Of a stretch of DNA of 64,000 nt, positions 1 to 12,500 are shown one piece after another. Origin of the DNA: Halicephalobus mephisto (Eukaryota > Nematoda > Chromadorea > Rhabditida > Panagrolaimidae). Both the position numbers and the translations under genes were made by a program. The notes below the pieces were generated by a model. The model was not told the origin of the DNA. It did no database searches and worked only from the letters and a program-made list of their open reading frames with translations. The stretch lies in NCBI GenBank assembly GCA_009193035.1, contig SWDT01000095.1, positions 1-64,000 of the forward strand, given 5' to 3'. Position 1 is the first letter of the stretch. Every line of letters begins with the position of its first letter.

Positions 1-2340
1 TAAAATTATCTGGAATGGAAGAAGTAACCAAAACGCGTGAAATGTTTTATTCGGAAGATTTCCAAATTGAAACTGTCAGAATACTCCGTGTAGTCCGAAC
101 TAATGGAGTTTGGGGATCCTTCAAAAGAACCAATCTGGTGATCTGACTGGCGGAGATCAAAAAATGTAATCTTGGGATGGAACAGGGATAATGTCATGGG
201 AGTGGATGTTTTCACCGTCTTTTCGTTGATCTGATGAGTTGAATAAGTCACGCAACTCAAATCCAATGGAATCTGTGTTTGCAAGGAATTCAAGTCTAGC
301 GGTGGGAACGAAGATATGTAATCTCGTATCGGTTCAATTAGAAGGAATGCGGTGGATTTACGTTAGGCGTTGAGAAATAAAGACAGTCCGGATTGGATAG
401 TGAGCTCATTATTCGAGACTGTTGGGTTTTTCAGACTATTGGGTCAAGTAGGGAAACTGATCTTTTTTGATATGGTACTTGGTCCAACAAACAATAAAAC
501 TAAGGAAAATAGAATTTCTGGTTTTGGCGAAGAGAATTGAGATTTGGTGGGTTAAAAATGAGTGTATCGGAAATCAGAACTGAAGTTGTGTTGGACTTAT
601 CGTCATTGAATGTCTTTTCTAAGTTATCTGATTCAAGGAACTTTAAATAATTCTAGATTCTATGGTATTCAAAAAAGAAATAGTTTGGAACGTTCCAGAA
701 TGTTCAGAATTCTCGAGTTTGGAATTTTTCCATCGGATTTCAAAGCCTAGAATGTTCCGTGGAATTGTATTGTTCCGGAAAGTAAAACCAGAGTGTTGAA
801 GACCGGTGCAGGAAACAGCCCAAGGTTGGAGGTGCACTCGAACTTGCAGGTCGGGATGAAAGGGAAGAGTCTCATCCAGGATTAAGACAAGGTCAAAGGG
901 ATCATTTCCGAGGTCTCAAAAGTTCCGTCTTTATAAACAAGACTTCAGGCCGGGACGGAATAAACAGAATTCGGAGTGACAGACCTTCAGAAAACACGCC
1001 TCGGGCTGATGTCCGAGGGTCTTTCTTGCGAGACGAAACGGAACAAAGCGGATATTAATGAGATTTGGAATTTGCTGTTCTCGCCCTCGAGGAACGGCTG
1101 AATTTACTTTTCCTTTCAGGGCAATTCGGGGGTGGAAGGGAACGAGACCGCTAATCAGTGTTTTTCGAAGGTCCAATTTATTTAACGAATTTCACTGCCG
1201 GAGTTACCAGTCGTTATTTTTGAATTTATTGATTGCAAAAGTTCCCTAAATTGGAATATGCACTTATATTTGAAAATTTTATAATTAAGTTTAAAATGCA
1301 AAAATTTCGGAATTTTGTCTTCTTTAAAGTGAGGAGTTGAAAACAGTAATTTCGACAATTCCGTGACAATACTAATTTTGGTTTTACAATAACATGGCTT
1401 GAAACTTAAAACGATAAAAATGGAAGGAGAAATGACGGAATCTAACTGGAAATAACAAAACGAAAGTTTTTAACTAGGATTTTACACTTTCAGAAACACC
1501 CATCAGTTTAGCTTTTGAAAGTACTGGTTGTAATTTGGCATCTTATACAGTAGTGAGCGAGTACTGTACATCGCCAGAACGCTCGGAACAGGTTGCGTAA
1601 TTCTAGTGCTCAGTGATATATCTAGGGCTTCTGATTCAGAGCACATGCCGTCTGTGCTGAGGTGTATACGGAGGTCGACATCAAAGTCGAATTCAGTTTC
1701 CGCACAATTGGGTGGTCAGTCTGATGTTGCGGGCAGACTGCGGATGCGACTTTAATTTGTTATAGACTTGACAGTGGAATGTACCCTGGTCCCGAGTTGC
1801 AGAGACGAGAGGGAATTCTGAAAGACCAAGTTGTTGAACTGATTTGGTGGAGATAGCACACTGGGTTGAGTCGGGAAGGAGCCATAAAGCGATCTACCTG
1901 GGCTATCAGTGATGAAGATCGGACGGAGCAGTCCCAGATGTTTTCGCTTGTTCTCGCACAAAGCAGTGCCCGAAAGTCCCCTGGGAAAATGACCGGAAAA
2001 CATCATCAAAAATTCCTGATCTTTATCTCCTTAAGAATCAAGTTTTTACAATATTTGATTCCATAAAACTTTTAATTTTTAAATCGAAAATTAACGATCT
2101 AAAAATTAATTTTTTTTAAAATTGAAAATAATCTTTCTTTGGTAAATCTCATATTTAGTCGAAATAAGCCTCCTATGTGGTTCGTATTTCGAATTCTAAA
2201 ATTAAATTCTCTAAAAGTACATAAAATGAAAAAAGTGCAATTTTGAAAACATTGGTCAACTACAAAAACTTATTATTTGTAGGTTTTCGTTCCGGGATCT
2301 CGTGGTGTAATTTGGAAAACAAAAATTAATTAGTTTTTAT
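1..2340. other. left-edge region without a supported gene
   Basis: Positions 1 to about 2060 have higher GC than the rest of the non-coding DNA, but I found no exon chain with matching phases and splice sites. The open frames on both strands are short, lack recognisable domains and overlap one another. A small near-palindrome (GCCTCGGGC...TCCGAGGG) lies near 1000-1020. From about 2060 to 2340 the sequence is AT-rich filler. It may hold promoter elements or decayed gene remnants, but nothing can be named. Confidence 0.5.
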
Positions 2341-2379
2341 TTAATAATCTGAACTTTAAAAAGTACAGTATATTTAAAT

Positions 2380-2880
2380 ACTGTCGAACACTATCTGAAA
2401 TAATTTTTTCAAAAACAGTAACTACAATGAATAGTTATTTTTGTTGACAATATTGCTATAATATATACTACCGATATAATTTGTGAAAATAGTGTCTAAT
2501 TTGAACGATTTTCGAACACTATCTTCGCAATCTATAGTATTAATGTAAATTGTCGGAATAGAGATTGATTTGAATAGTTTCCGTCCTTTTATAGACACTA
2601 TCCTAGTAATTTTCATCATCAGCACAAACTCTCAAAATAGTGTCTAATTTGGATGATTTTTGAACACTATCCTTACAATTCCTAGTGCCAACACAAATCG
2701 TTTGGATAGTGATTAATTTGGACGATTCTTCAACACTATCTTTACAATTCCTAGTGCCAACACAAATCGTTTGGATAGTATCTAATCTGGACGATTCTTC
2801 AACACTATTTTAACTATTTCCACTACTGGTGCTATTTCTCAAAATAGTGACTAAAAACTGATTTTTAGACACTAGTTGAC
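2380..2880. repeat. GGATAGTG/CACTATCC palindromic array; left arm of a long inverted repeat
   Basis: Alternating copies of AATAGTGTCTAA-like and ACACTATCC-like words are spaced about 35-45 bp apart, so neighbouring words can pair as short hairpins. Positions about 2470-2880 are also the reverse complement of about 6677-7085 over almost their whole length by eye. For example, the segment around 2540-2600 reappears inverted around 6950-7010. The array lies directly upstream of the Srt receptor gene. Confidence 0.85.
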
Positions 2881-3161
2881 AATTTTAATTATCCTTTTAA
2901 ATTATTAAGATAACTAAAATAATTTTAAACTATTATTAAACATAATTAAATTTTTTTACAAAAAAATGTTTAATAATTTAGTACCTATTTATTCCAAAAA
3001 TAATAAAGAAAAAATTAAAAATATCGCCATTTTGGTGGTTATTAATTTTTTGGAAAAAATATATTTAATTTTTTTAATTATATTAAATCATCGAAATTAA
3101 TATTTTGATGCTTTTTAAAAAACCGAAAATTACTGAAAATTAACTTTCAAATTCATATGTC

Positions 3162-6100
3162 ATGAAAAAATTTAATGGGCGTATTTCCTCTGGCGATTTT
3201 TTTCGTTTTTTGCCTGAGGCCAAGTACGTCCGTAAATTACAACTCAGAAAAGCTGGAGTGTTATTTCCAAGGAATATATTGTTATTTATGGAAAGATTAA
3301 TTTACTTAGATTCGTTTGAAGAACTTTACAATTGTTCCAAATATTCCGCTTCTCAATGGACAAACAAGTTCGGAAAACCGAATCCATGGGTCGGAGGCAT
3401 CTATCTCGTTTCCGGCTTCGTTTACGAAGTAAGTTAAAAAATGTTTAAAAAGTTGAATTTTTTAAATTTAATGTGGAAAATTTACTTTTGTTTTTATTTG
3501 CTGTAAAAAATTTAAATTTATTTATTTTATTAAAAAAGTTGAATTTTTAAAAATCACTGTAATAAAAAATTTAAATTTTATTAATATTTATTTTATTAAA
3601 AAATCGAGTTTTTTGAAATTACAGTAATAAAAAATTTAAATTTATTTATTTTATTAAAAAATCGAGTTTTTTAAAAATTACTGTAATAAAAAATTTTATT
3701 TTTAGTTATTTTATTAAAAAATTGAATTTTTTAAAAATTACTGTAATAGAAAATTTTACTTTTAGTTATTGTAAAAAAATTAAGTTTTGTTTTTTGTTAC
3801 TTTGAAAATATTAAATTTTATTTCTAATCATTATTAAAAATCGAATTTTTTAGTTGCTATAGAGAAAACATTAAATTTTATTCTTAATTACTTTAGAAAA
3901 TCTGAAATTTGATTTTCAGTCGCAAAAAATTAAAATCTATTTTTAGTTATTTTAAAAAACTAAATTTTTTTTAATTACCGTAAAAAATTAAATTTATTTA
4001 TACTTATTTTAAAAAAATTAATTTAATTTTTAATTACTTTAAAAAAATATAAATTTATTTTTATTTATTTTAAAAAAATTAATTTCATTTTTAATTATTG
4101 TAAAAAAATAAATCTTATTTTCACCTATTTTAAAAAAACTAAATTTCATTTTTAATTACTCTAAAAAAATTTAATTTATTTTTAATTATTGTAAAAAAAT
4201 AAATTTTATTTTTAATTGTTTTAAAAAATTAAATTTTATTTTTAGTTACTGTATATTCCGTTGTTGAGTGTCATGGTTCAGCCTAAATTTTTTCAACGAT
4301 CTTGTTACAAAATTATGTTTTATTTGGGAATTGTGGATTTTTCTTGTATTTTTGTAAATTCAATAATTTGCGGATATTGGTCCATCCAAGGATTCGTTTT
4401 TTGTTCATCGCCTGTGGCTATTTACGTTTTGGGGTGTTTCGCAACTGGTGAGTTTAAAGTTATTCAAAATTACTACTGTAACAGAGATTTTGGATATTGA
4501 TAAATTGACATTTTTTTTGAAAATCCTTAATCAAATTAATAATCAAAAATAAATTCAACATTGTTCGTCTTGGGACCAGTACTTTTTAGATTTTGACATT
4601 ATGAAAATTTTTTGTTTTTTTAAGTATATTCAAAGTAATAATCTTGACAGGAATAGTGATCAAAAATAAGTTCGACATTGTTCTTCTTGGGATCAGTGCA
4701 TTTTTATTTTTTAAGTATGTCCAAAGTAACGATCCTGAAAGGAATAGTAATTAAAATTATAATTTTAACATTGTTCTTCTTGGAATCAACATTTTTAAAA
4801 ATTTCGTTTTCTAAATATGTTCAAAGTAACAATCTTGACAGGAATAGTAATTAAAATTATAATTTTAACATTGTTCTTCTTGGAACCAGTACTTTTTAGA
4901 TTTTGACGCTTTATGAAAATTTTTTTAAGTATATTCAAAGTAACGGTTCTGAGAGAAATAGTGATAAAAAATAAATTCAACATTGTTCTTCTTGGGACCA
5001 GTACTTTTTTATTTTCTGGAAATATTTTTGAAATAGTGATCCTGACACAAAAGATTTCTGATTTACTTTTTAACTATGACTCTGATTAACGATTTTTTTA
5101 AACATCCTAAACGAGATTGATGTCTCTTTTCGGATTTTTCTGACCTTTATTCCCCAAGGCATTTTTCAAGTAACGGTCCCGAAGCAATTAATCCTTGATG
5201 ATTATCCAATTACGAAACTAATTGAAAGCTCTTTGAACATCATTTGCAATGGAATTAACAATTTTTTATTCAATTTTTTAAATTTTTTAATGGTTTTTTA
5301 TGAGTAATGGTCCCGAAGCGATCAATGTTTAATTACTTTCTAATCACAAGGTTAATTAGTGATCATCTGAACATCATTCGTGGAGGGACTGAGAATTTTT
5401 AATTCAATTTTTTTTGATTTTTAAGAATTTTTCAAATATTGGTCTCGACACGAATGTTACTGAATTTATTTTCGATCAAAAGGTTAATTAGTAACTTTCT
5501 AAACATCATTCGTGGAAGGACTGAGAATTTTTAATTCAATTTTTTTTTAATTTTTAAGAGTCTTTTAAGTATTGGTCTCGACACGAATGTTACTAAATTT
5601 ATTTTTGACCGTAATCTTTGTTAACAATCCTTCAACTTACGTTCGTGGCAAGACTGGTAACTTTTATTCATTTTTATTTTTAAATGTTTAGAGTAGTGAT
5701 CTTGAAGCGATTAACATTTGCTTTATTTTTCTGTTACGTGATTGACTAGTGACCTTTAAACATAATCCGTGATGAGACTAATATTTTTATTAATTTTTTT
5801 CATTCCTTGAGGGAGCGTTTCAATTATTGATGTTGACGTAGATATTCTTTGCTTCCATCTTTGATCAGAAACGGATTAACGACTTTTTAGTTGGATTACT
5901 GTACTATAAATTATTGTAGATTTTTTAAAATGGATTACTGTATTAAGAAATTTCAGTAGATATTGTTAATTAGATTACTGTATTTAAAAAATCATGTTTT
6001 TTTAGTTGGATTACTGTACTATAAGTTATTGTAAATTTTTTTAAATGGATTACTGTGCTGAGAAATTTCAGTAGATATTGTTAATTAGATTACTGTATTT

Positions 6101-8519
6101 AAAAAATCATGTTTTTTAGTTGGATTACTGTACTATAAATCTGTAGATTTTTTAAAATGGATTACTGTGCTGAGAAACTTTGGTGGATGTTCTTAATTAG
6201 AGTACTGTATTATAAAAATCCTCTGCAGGTCTCTGGGCTTGTGCCTGTGCCACTTGCCTCCTCCTGGCGATCAACCGGTGTCTCGCCCTGGTCCACCCGT
6301 TGCTCTCGAGGAAGGTTTTCGGAGGGGAAAGGACCTGGTTCTGGCTGATTCTGCCTACAATTTATTCGTTTTTTTTCATCATATTCACAAATCCGGCTTT
6401 GTTCACTTCGAGACATCATGCGATGTTCTTCAATCCTTACGTGGACATTCCGGAATTCGACGACGAAGAAGAAAATAAAAAAGTAAATTTCGTTTTTTAA
6501 ATTTTACGGAGTTGTGGATTAGAAACCTTAAATTTGCTTTTGGATTACGGTGGAGGGGGAAATTTTGGAAGTTAATTTTAAAGATGAATTTTTTTTAAAT
6601 TGAAGTACCAAAATTAAATGTGAATTGGATTATTCCTGAACCACAAAATGAAAACTTAGATATGAAATGTATATAGTGTCTAAAAATCAGTTTTTAATCA
6701 CTATTTTGAGAAATAGTACTAGTAGTGGAAATAGTTAAAATAGTGTTGAAAAATCATCCAAATTAATCACTATCCAAACGATTTGTATTGGCACTAGGAA
6801 TTGTAAAGATAGTGTTGAAGAATCATCCAAATTAATCACTATCTAAACGATTTGTATTGACACTAGGAATTGTAAGGATAGTGTTCAAAAATCGTCCAAA
6901 TTAGACACTATTTTGAGAGTTTGTACTGATGATGAAAATTACTAGGATAGTGTCTATCAAAGGACGGAAACTATTCAAATCAATCTCTATTCCGACAATT
7001 TACACTAATAATAGAGACTGCAAAGATAGTGTTCAAAAATCATCCAAATTAGACACTATTTTCACAAATTATATCGATGGTTAAAATTGTGTGGATATTG
7101 TTCATAGAACATAAGAAATTGTTCATATCAGTCACTATCCAGATGATTTTTTTATAATAGAAATTATCGGGATAGTGATTAAAATGAGCGACTCTTGGAC
7201 ACTATCTTTGTAATTTCTCATGTCAATAAAAACCATCTGGATAGTGTCTGATTTTAACGAATTCGAAAAAGTTTCAAACGTTATTTTATTTTTTAGAATA
7301 ATAACAATTGTAATTTTTGTAATGATAATGACCGCAAAAAACGTAACTTACAGTAGTCGTTGTGTACTGTATAAAAAGTCGATTTCAGCGGTCACATCTG
7401 CCTCACACAATCAACAACGTGTCCATCATCGTTCTTCTGAGCTGTTCTTACTTGGTCCTTTGTGTCCTTCTTGTGGTAAATTCTAACAATAGCCGGAACA
7501 CGAGGATCAACAGACTTCAACAACAGACCTTCATTCAAGCAAGTCTCATCTGCGGATTCAACGCAACCGCCGCAGGCATTTATGTCTTGATGCAGTTTAT
7601 AAAAATTCCGAACGCATTGGTCCTCGTTGGACAGATCGCTTGGCAAGCTTCTCACGGAGCTGTTGTTTTTATTTATTTGTTGTTGAACAAGTCGCTGAGA
7701 ATAGCGGCTTTCAAGCTGATCAGACTGGAGAAAATTGAAGATTCCAAGCTCACGAAAAAATCAAAGGTGGAGAACTTTTTCAAAATACCAAAAATTGTTA
7801 ATTTTTAGAAAATTTTATAATTTTTAACTTTTATAAAAAAAATATTTAAAATTTTTAACTTTTTTAATAATTTTAAATTTTTTTTTAAATTTATGAAAAT
7901 GTCTGAAGTTTTCCACGAGATTCTGAAAAATATTATAATTTTAGAAATTTTTGAACATTTTCTAAGATACTGTAAAATTCTGAAAAATTTCGAAATATTT
8001 TACAAAATTTGAAGATGTTTCGGAATTTTTCATGAATATTGAAAAAGTTTCAGAAACTAAGTGAGATTCTTAAAAAATCAGAATATTTAATATTTTTTCA
8101 TAAATTTTCAAAAATTTCAGGAAATTCTGGAAGCTTTCAGAATATAACATAGAACCCTAGGGACTTCTATGGAATTCTGAAGCCTTCCACGAAATTCTGA
8201 AAAATATTATAATTTTAGAAATTTTTGAGATTCTCGAAATTTTTGAACATTTCCTAAGATACTGTAAAATTTTGAAAAATTTCAAAATATTTTACGAAAT
8301 TTCAGTAATTTCTACAAAATTATGATAAATTTTAATTTTTTAAATCATTGAAAAATAATTTCGATTTGATTCCAGAACACCAGACAAGCGGTTCCAGAAT
8401 CCACTCGACGCTTTCTTTCTACTGAAGACAACATGGAGCGAAATGGAGTCCCAGATTCTGAATCCAAATACACCAAGATAAATATTATTAATTCTAAAGA
8501 TTCTACGACAATAGTATGA
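3162..8519 (+). CDS. Srt-class serpentine chemoreceptor (7TM GPCR), five exons
   Basis: Exons 3162-3428, 4246-4447, 6229-6482, 7389-7766 and 8376-8519 join in phase with GT-AG borders and end at TGA 8517-8519, giving 414 residues. Srt-family features are clear: LYNCS followed by W and GKPNPW near the N-terminus, YLVSGFVYE running across the first splice into LLYIPLL, SCYKIMFYLGIVD, NSIICGYW, and LLLAINRCLALVHP in the third segment. Several hydrophobic stretches fit seven helices. The family consists of nematode chemosensory receptors in sensory cilia; the ligand is unknown. The first 42 residues look unlike the family, so the real start may be ATG 3288 (372 residues). Introns 1-3 are filled with tandem repeats, and intron 3 holds the second arm of a long inverted repeat. 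No frame break is seen, so the gene looks intact. Confidence 0.9.
3440..4240. repeat. AT-rich degenerate tandem repeat in Srt intron 1
   Basis: About 800 bp repeats a unit of roughly 60-70 bp of the form ATTTTATTAAAAAATCGAG followed by AAAATTACTGTAATAAAAA, becoming more degenerate towards 4240. It fills intron 1 (3429-4245) almost completely. Confidence 0.8.
4555..6215. repeat. three successive tandem arrays in Srt intron 2
   Basis: First, about 4555-5020 carries about five copies of a unit of roughly 110 bp containing ATTGTTCTTCTTGGGACCAG and AAGTAACAATCTTGACAGG. Second, about 5160-5800 repeats a unit with AACATCATTCGTGG and GGTCTCGACACGAATG. Third, about 5890-6215 repeats a unit of about 125 bp with GGATTACTGTACTATAA and AGAAATTTCAGTAGAT. 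Together they account for nearly all of the 1.8-kb intron. Confidence 0.8.
6665..7250. repeat. GGATAGTG/CACTATCC array in Srt intron 3; right arm of the long inverted repeat
   Basis: This array reads as the reverse complement of the array upstream of the gene (about 2470-2880). Shared, inverted segments include the one with CACTAGGAATTGTAA and the one with AAAGGACGGAAACTATTC. The part beyond about 7090 carries further units of the same family without a counterpart on the left. Confidence 0.85.
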
Positions 8520-8522
8520 AAA

Positions 8523-8528
8523 AATAAA
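8523..8528 (+). terminator. poly(A) signal of the Srt gene
   Basis: AATAAA lies four bases after the Srt stop codon, the only such signal close to it. The 3' UTR would be very short, as is common in nematodes. Confidence 0.5.
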
Positions 8529-8544
8529 TTTATTTTACACGTTT

Positions 8545-9060
8545 CTGGAAATTTATCTTTTGTCAGGTCGAGGTCTACAAAACAGTCTCCGTCAAGATTA
8601 AAGTCAAATTTTAACGCAAAAATTAAAGAAATCGGCCAAGTTCGCGAGTAAACTCCAGATTTGCCTCTGATTTCGACTTGTCTGCTAGAATGCTGCCGGC
8701 AACTTGCAGATTTTATTCTAATTTTAATTTTGATTCGGACTTCTCTTTCAGAATGCTGCCGGCAAACGATAGATTCGATTTCGAAGTTACCAAAAAAAGA
8801 AAAATGAAAAACTAATTTACTTAAACGTTGCCGGCAACTTGCAGATTTTATTCTGATTTTAATTTTGATTCGGATTTGTCTGTCAGAATGCTGCCGGCAA
8901 TCTGCAGATTTTATTCTGATTTCGAAATCTTTATAAATGTAAAAGTAGAAATGTCATCCAATTTGCCAGAATTTCGCAGGCAAACTGCAAATTTAATTTT
9001 CGTTTTGATGTCGACTTTTTTATGAACCTCAACGCAGATTTTAAATTTTCATCAATTACC
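8545..9060. repeat. TGCCGGCAACTTGCAGATTT tandem family downstream of Srt
   Basis: At least four imperfect copies of a unit of about 60-130 bp contain AATGCTGCCGGCAA followed by TTGCAGATTTTATTCTGATTT (split here by variation). The array begins with a lead sequence (GTCTACAAAACAGTCTCCGTCAAG) that also begins the related repeats near 21340 and 37540. It lies between the Srt gene and the convergent channel gene. No gene is seen between 8520 and 9500. Confidence 0.7.
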
Positions 9061-9500
9061 GTAATTCCGTTTTCCTTTGGAGATACTTATGGTGGGCGAT
9101 GTACCGTTTCTCGAGCGAAGTTACTCGTTGTTTCATTTTCGTAGAAAAATTCTGAAAATCCAAAGAAAATTAAATAAAAATAAAATTTAAAAATCATCAG
9201 ATCTTTATTCATATTTCCGTTTTTAAAAATATCAAAAATAATCATTTTTTACAAATTTCAAATTTTATTTTCTGTTTTCATTCAAAAAGTTATAGATACT
9301 GTATTTTTTTTTTAAATTTTAATTTTCTTTAAATTATTTTTTTTAAATTTTAATTTTTCTTAAATTACTTTTTTTTAAATTTTAATTTTTTTTAATTATT
9401 TTTTTTTGTTTTAATTTTCTTTAAATTATTTTAAAAAATTTTATTTTTAAACTTATTTCTTTAAATTATTTTTAAAAATTTTATTTTTAAACTTATTTCT

Positions 9501-12500
9501 TTAAATTTTATACTTTTTATTTAAAAAACTGACCACAAAGTCATATCCGGCTTTGTCCAGCTGAGTCTTGCTTCTTTCGAGATCTCTGGAGATTTTTGCC
9601 AGCCGTTCTTCCAGAGTCGGATTCTCGTCCAATTCTGAATTGTCGTCTACAGTATCCTCTTCAATGAGTAAATTGTCTTTCCTGAGGATCGATTTTCCTA
9701 AAAATCAGAAAAATTACTTTAAATTTTTAACTTACAGTACCTTTTTCGATTATGCTTTTTTTGGCCTCAGGGTATTCTTTCAAAACTCGCCACAAATCAG
9801 ATTTGGTTAAAACGTAGCAATCCGAGAATCCGACACTTCTGATTGTCGCAGTTCTCCGATTTCCGTTTTTGCTTCCTTTGATGTTCAAAACCGAAAGTTC
9901 TCCGAAAACGCTGCCTTCGTTCAGCGTCACGAAGACGACTTTGAGGTCTTCAGAAACGACTTCCAGACTGCCTTTTTTGATTATATACAGTTCCTGAAAC
10001 GATTGATAGTGATTTCAATTTATCTTTACAGTACTTATGAAAAATTCACTTAGATAATGACTGATAATCACTATCCTTATTATTGGATCGAGCACTTCAT
10101 CCTTAGTAGGAAGTACAATCGACAAAGAGCACTTGGTCCCGAACGGATTTCCTTAGCATTGATAAAAAAATACTTGGTCCCGACCGGATTTCCTTAGCAC
10201 TGATAAAAAATGCTTGGTCTCAAACGGATTTCCTTAGCACTGATAAAAAATGCTTGGTCCCGAACGGATTTCCTTAGTACCGACAAGGGAATATACAGTT
10301 CCTCTTGACGGGAATTTTCATGTTTTGTTGCGTGTGTCGAGTTTGATACAGATTTTGTATTGTGCTTTAGGCATCTACTTTATAAACCTTTTCTGCGATA
10401 TCTACTTCATGATCAGTATGCGAGTTACTTGGACTGACAGATCCAACACTTATGTTAGAAAGTATCAAGGCAGTAATTCAGAAAATTCATGAATAATACC
10501 CAAAATTCTATATTTGACGGAATTCATCAAAGATAGTGTTTGTTAAATAAATTAATACCTGTGTAATACAGACAATTAAAATAGTAACTAAGAGGAACAA
10601 TTTTTAAACACTATCCTGGCAATATCTATTACTAGTACAAATCACCAGGATAGTGACTAGAAAGAACAATTTTTAGACATTATCCTGACAATATCTGTTA
10701 CTAGTATAAACCACCAGAATAGTGACTAAAAATGACTTTTATTAAATTTTAAACATTATTCAGAAATGTTTCCATGGAAAGGATAATGGTCATTTATCGA
10801 ATCACTATGCACTTGTAAAATAATGACGGATGAGAAACTTCAAACTTTCCCGAGGACAGAAATGATTCATCCAATCGAATGGTCATTGTCGAAAATTCCT
10901 CCATCGTTTACATTTCAACTTCAAATACTTTCCAAATTTTGACTCAAGTTTTTCCAAACAAATAATTTTATTGCTTTTTTCATTGAAGACAAATTTGACA
11001 CATGGATCCATTTCTTGTCCAGTTTTCAGTTTGAGCTTCGATTTGGACTATTTTTTAGATCGATTATGAAATTCGAAAATGCTTCGTATCGGATTATTGT
11101 TTAGTTTCATAATCATTAGCCATTCCATCAACTGCTATGAGTGTCAGTCTAGTCAAGGACAAGACTGCAAGTACCACGGGACCACGTGTCCTTATGGAAT
11201 GTTTGGCTGTATCAAAATCGCCGCATATTCTGGAGGAGTCGATAAATGTAAGTTTCGTCAATTAATTTCGAAAAATCCAGAAATAAAAAATTTAAATTAA
11301 ATGCAAAAAAAAATTTTTTTTAAATATTAAAATAAAAAAAAATAATTTTAAATTTTTCTAAATTAAAAAAAAATTAATTTTAAATTTTTCTAAATTAAAA
11401 AAAAATTAATTTTAAATTTTTCTAAATTTAAATTTCGAAATTTTTTATTATTTAGAAAATTTAAATATTTAAAAAAATTAATTACAGATAAGTTCGAAAA
11501 TCCCAAAAATTTATGTTTAATTTTTTTTTGATATTTTTCTGAAAGAAGATAACTCGGAAAATCCGTAAATCCAGGATCATATTTTTTGTATTTTTGGTTA
11601 TTTTTAAAAATAATTAGATAACTATAATCAATGGAAAAATATTCTTTTATGGAAAACGAATACTAAAATTAGTGAAATTAAAATGCAAAAAAAATTCCAA
11701 AAACAAATTGTCAGAAGTTTAAAAAAAATAAATAAACGAATTTGATTAAATTTTTAAAATTAAAAAAAATTTATTAAACAATAGTAATAAACTGAGAAAT
11801 ATATATCTAATAATGGAGTAGAATTATTAAAATTAATAAAAAGTAAAAAATTATTAAAAATAAAAAATATATTTATTCAAATTTTTAATTTTTAAAAATT
11901 TTTTTGAATATCTTAAACAATCCTAATAAACTGAAAAATATATATCTAATAACGGAGTAGAATTACTAAAATTAATAAAGATAAAGTAAAAAAAATAAAT
12001 TTATTCAAATTTCAAATTTTTAAAAATTTTTTTGAATATTTTAAACAACTATAATAATCGAAATACATATAATAACAAAGTAGAATTATTAAAATTAATA
12101 AATAAAAAATTTAAAAAATAAATTTATTCAAATTTTTAATTTTTGAAATTTTTTTGAATATTTTAAACAACTGTAATTATTTAAATAAATTACTAAAAAT
12201 TAAAAATTAAAAAAAAGAAATTGGTCAAATTTTTAAAATGATGATTTTTTAAAAATTAAAATTTTGATTTTCGATGATTATGTTAAAAATAAATAAATTT
12301 TAATTATTTTTGTAAAATTTCAGTAGGAAATTTCTACAACGAAGAAAGCAAAATAATCTCGATGATGAGAGGCTGTAACATCATCCCCATCGGCGGAGTT
12401 GATGCCTGTCAGCAGCAGTCCCTTGTTGGATTCAGATTAGTGACCTGTTATTGCTTTACAGATTACTGTAATTCATCGACAATGTCCAGATTTAATTGGA

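Noticed and set aside
9727..9740. Donor CT|GTAAGT for channel exon 6
   Set aside because: Although closer to consensus, it puts the last exon out of frame. The donor at 9740 (AAG|GTAC) restores the conserved [10 protein letters not shown] tail.
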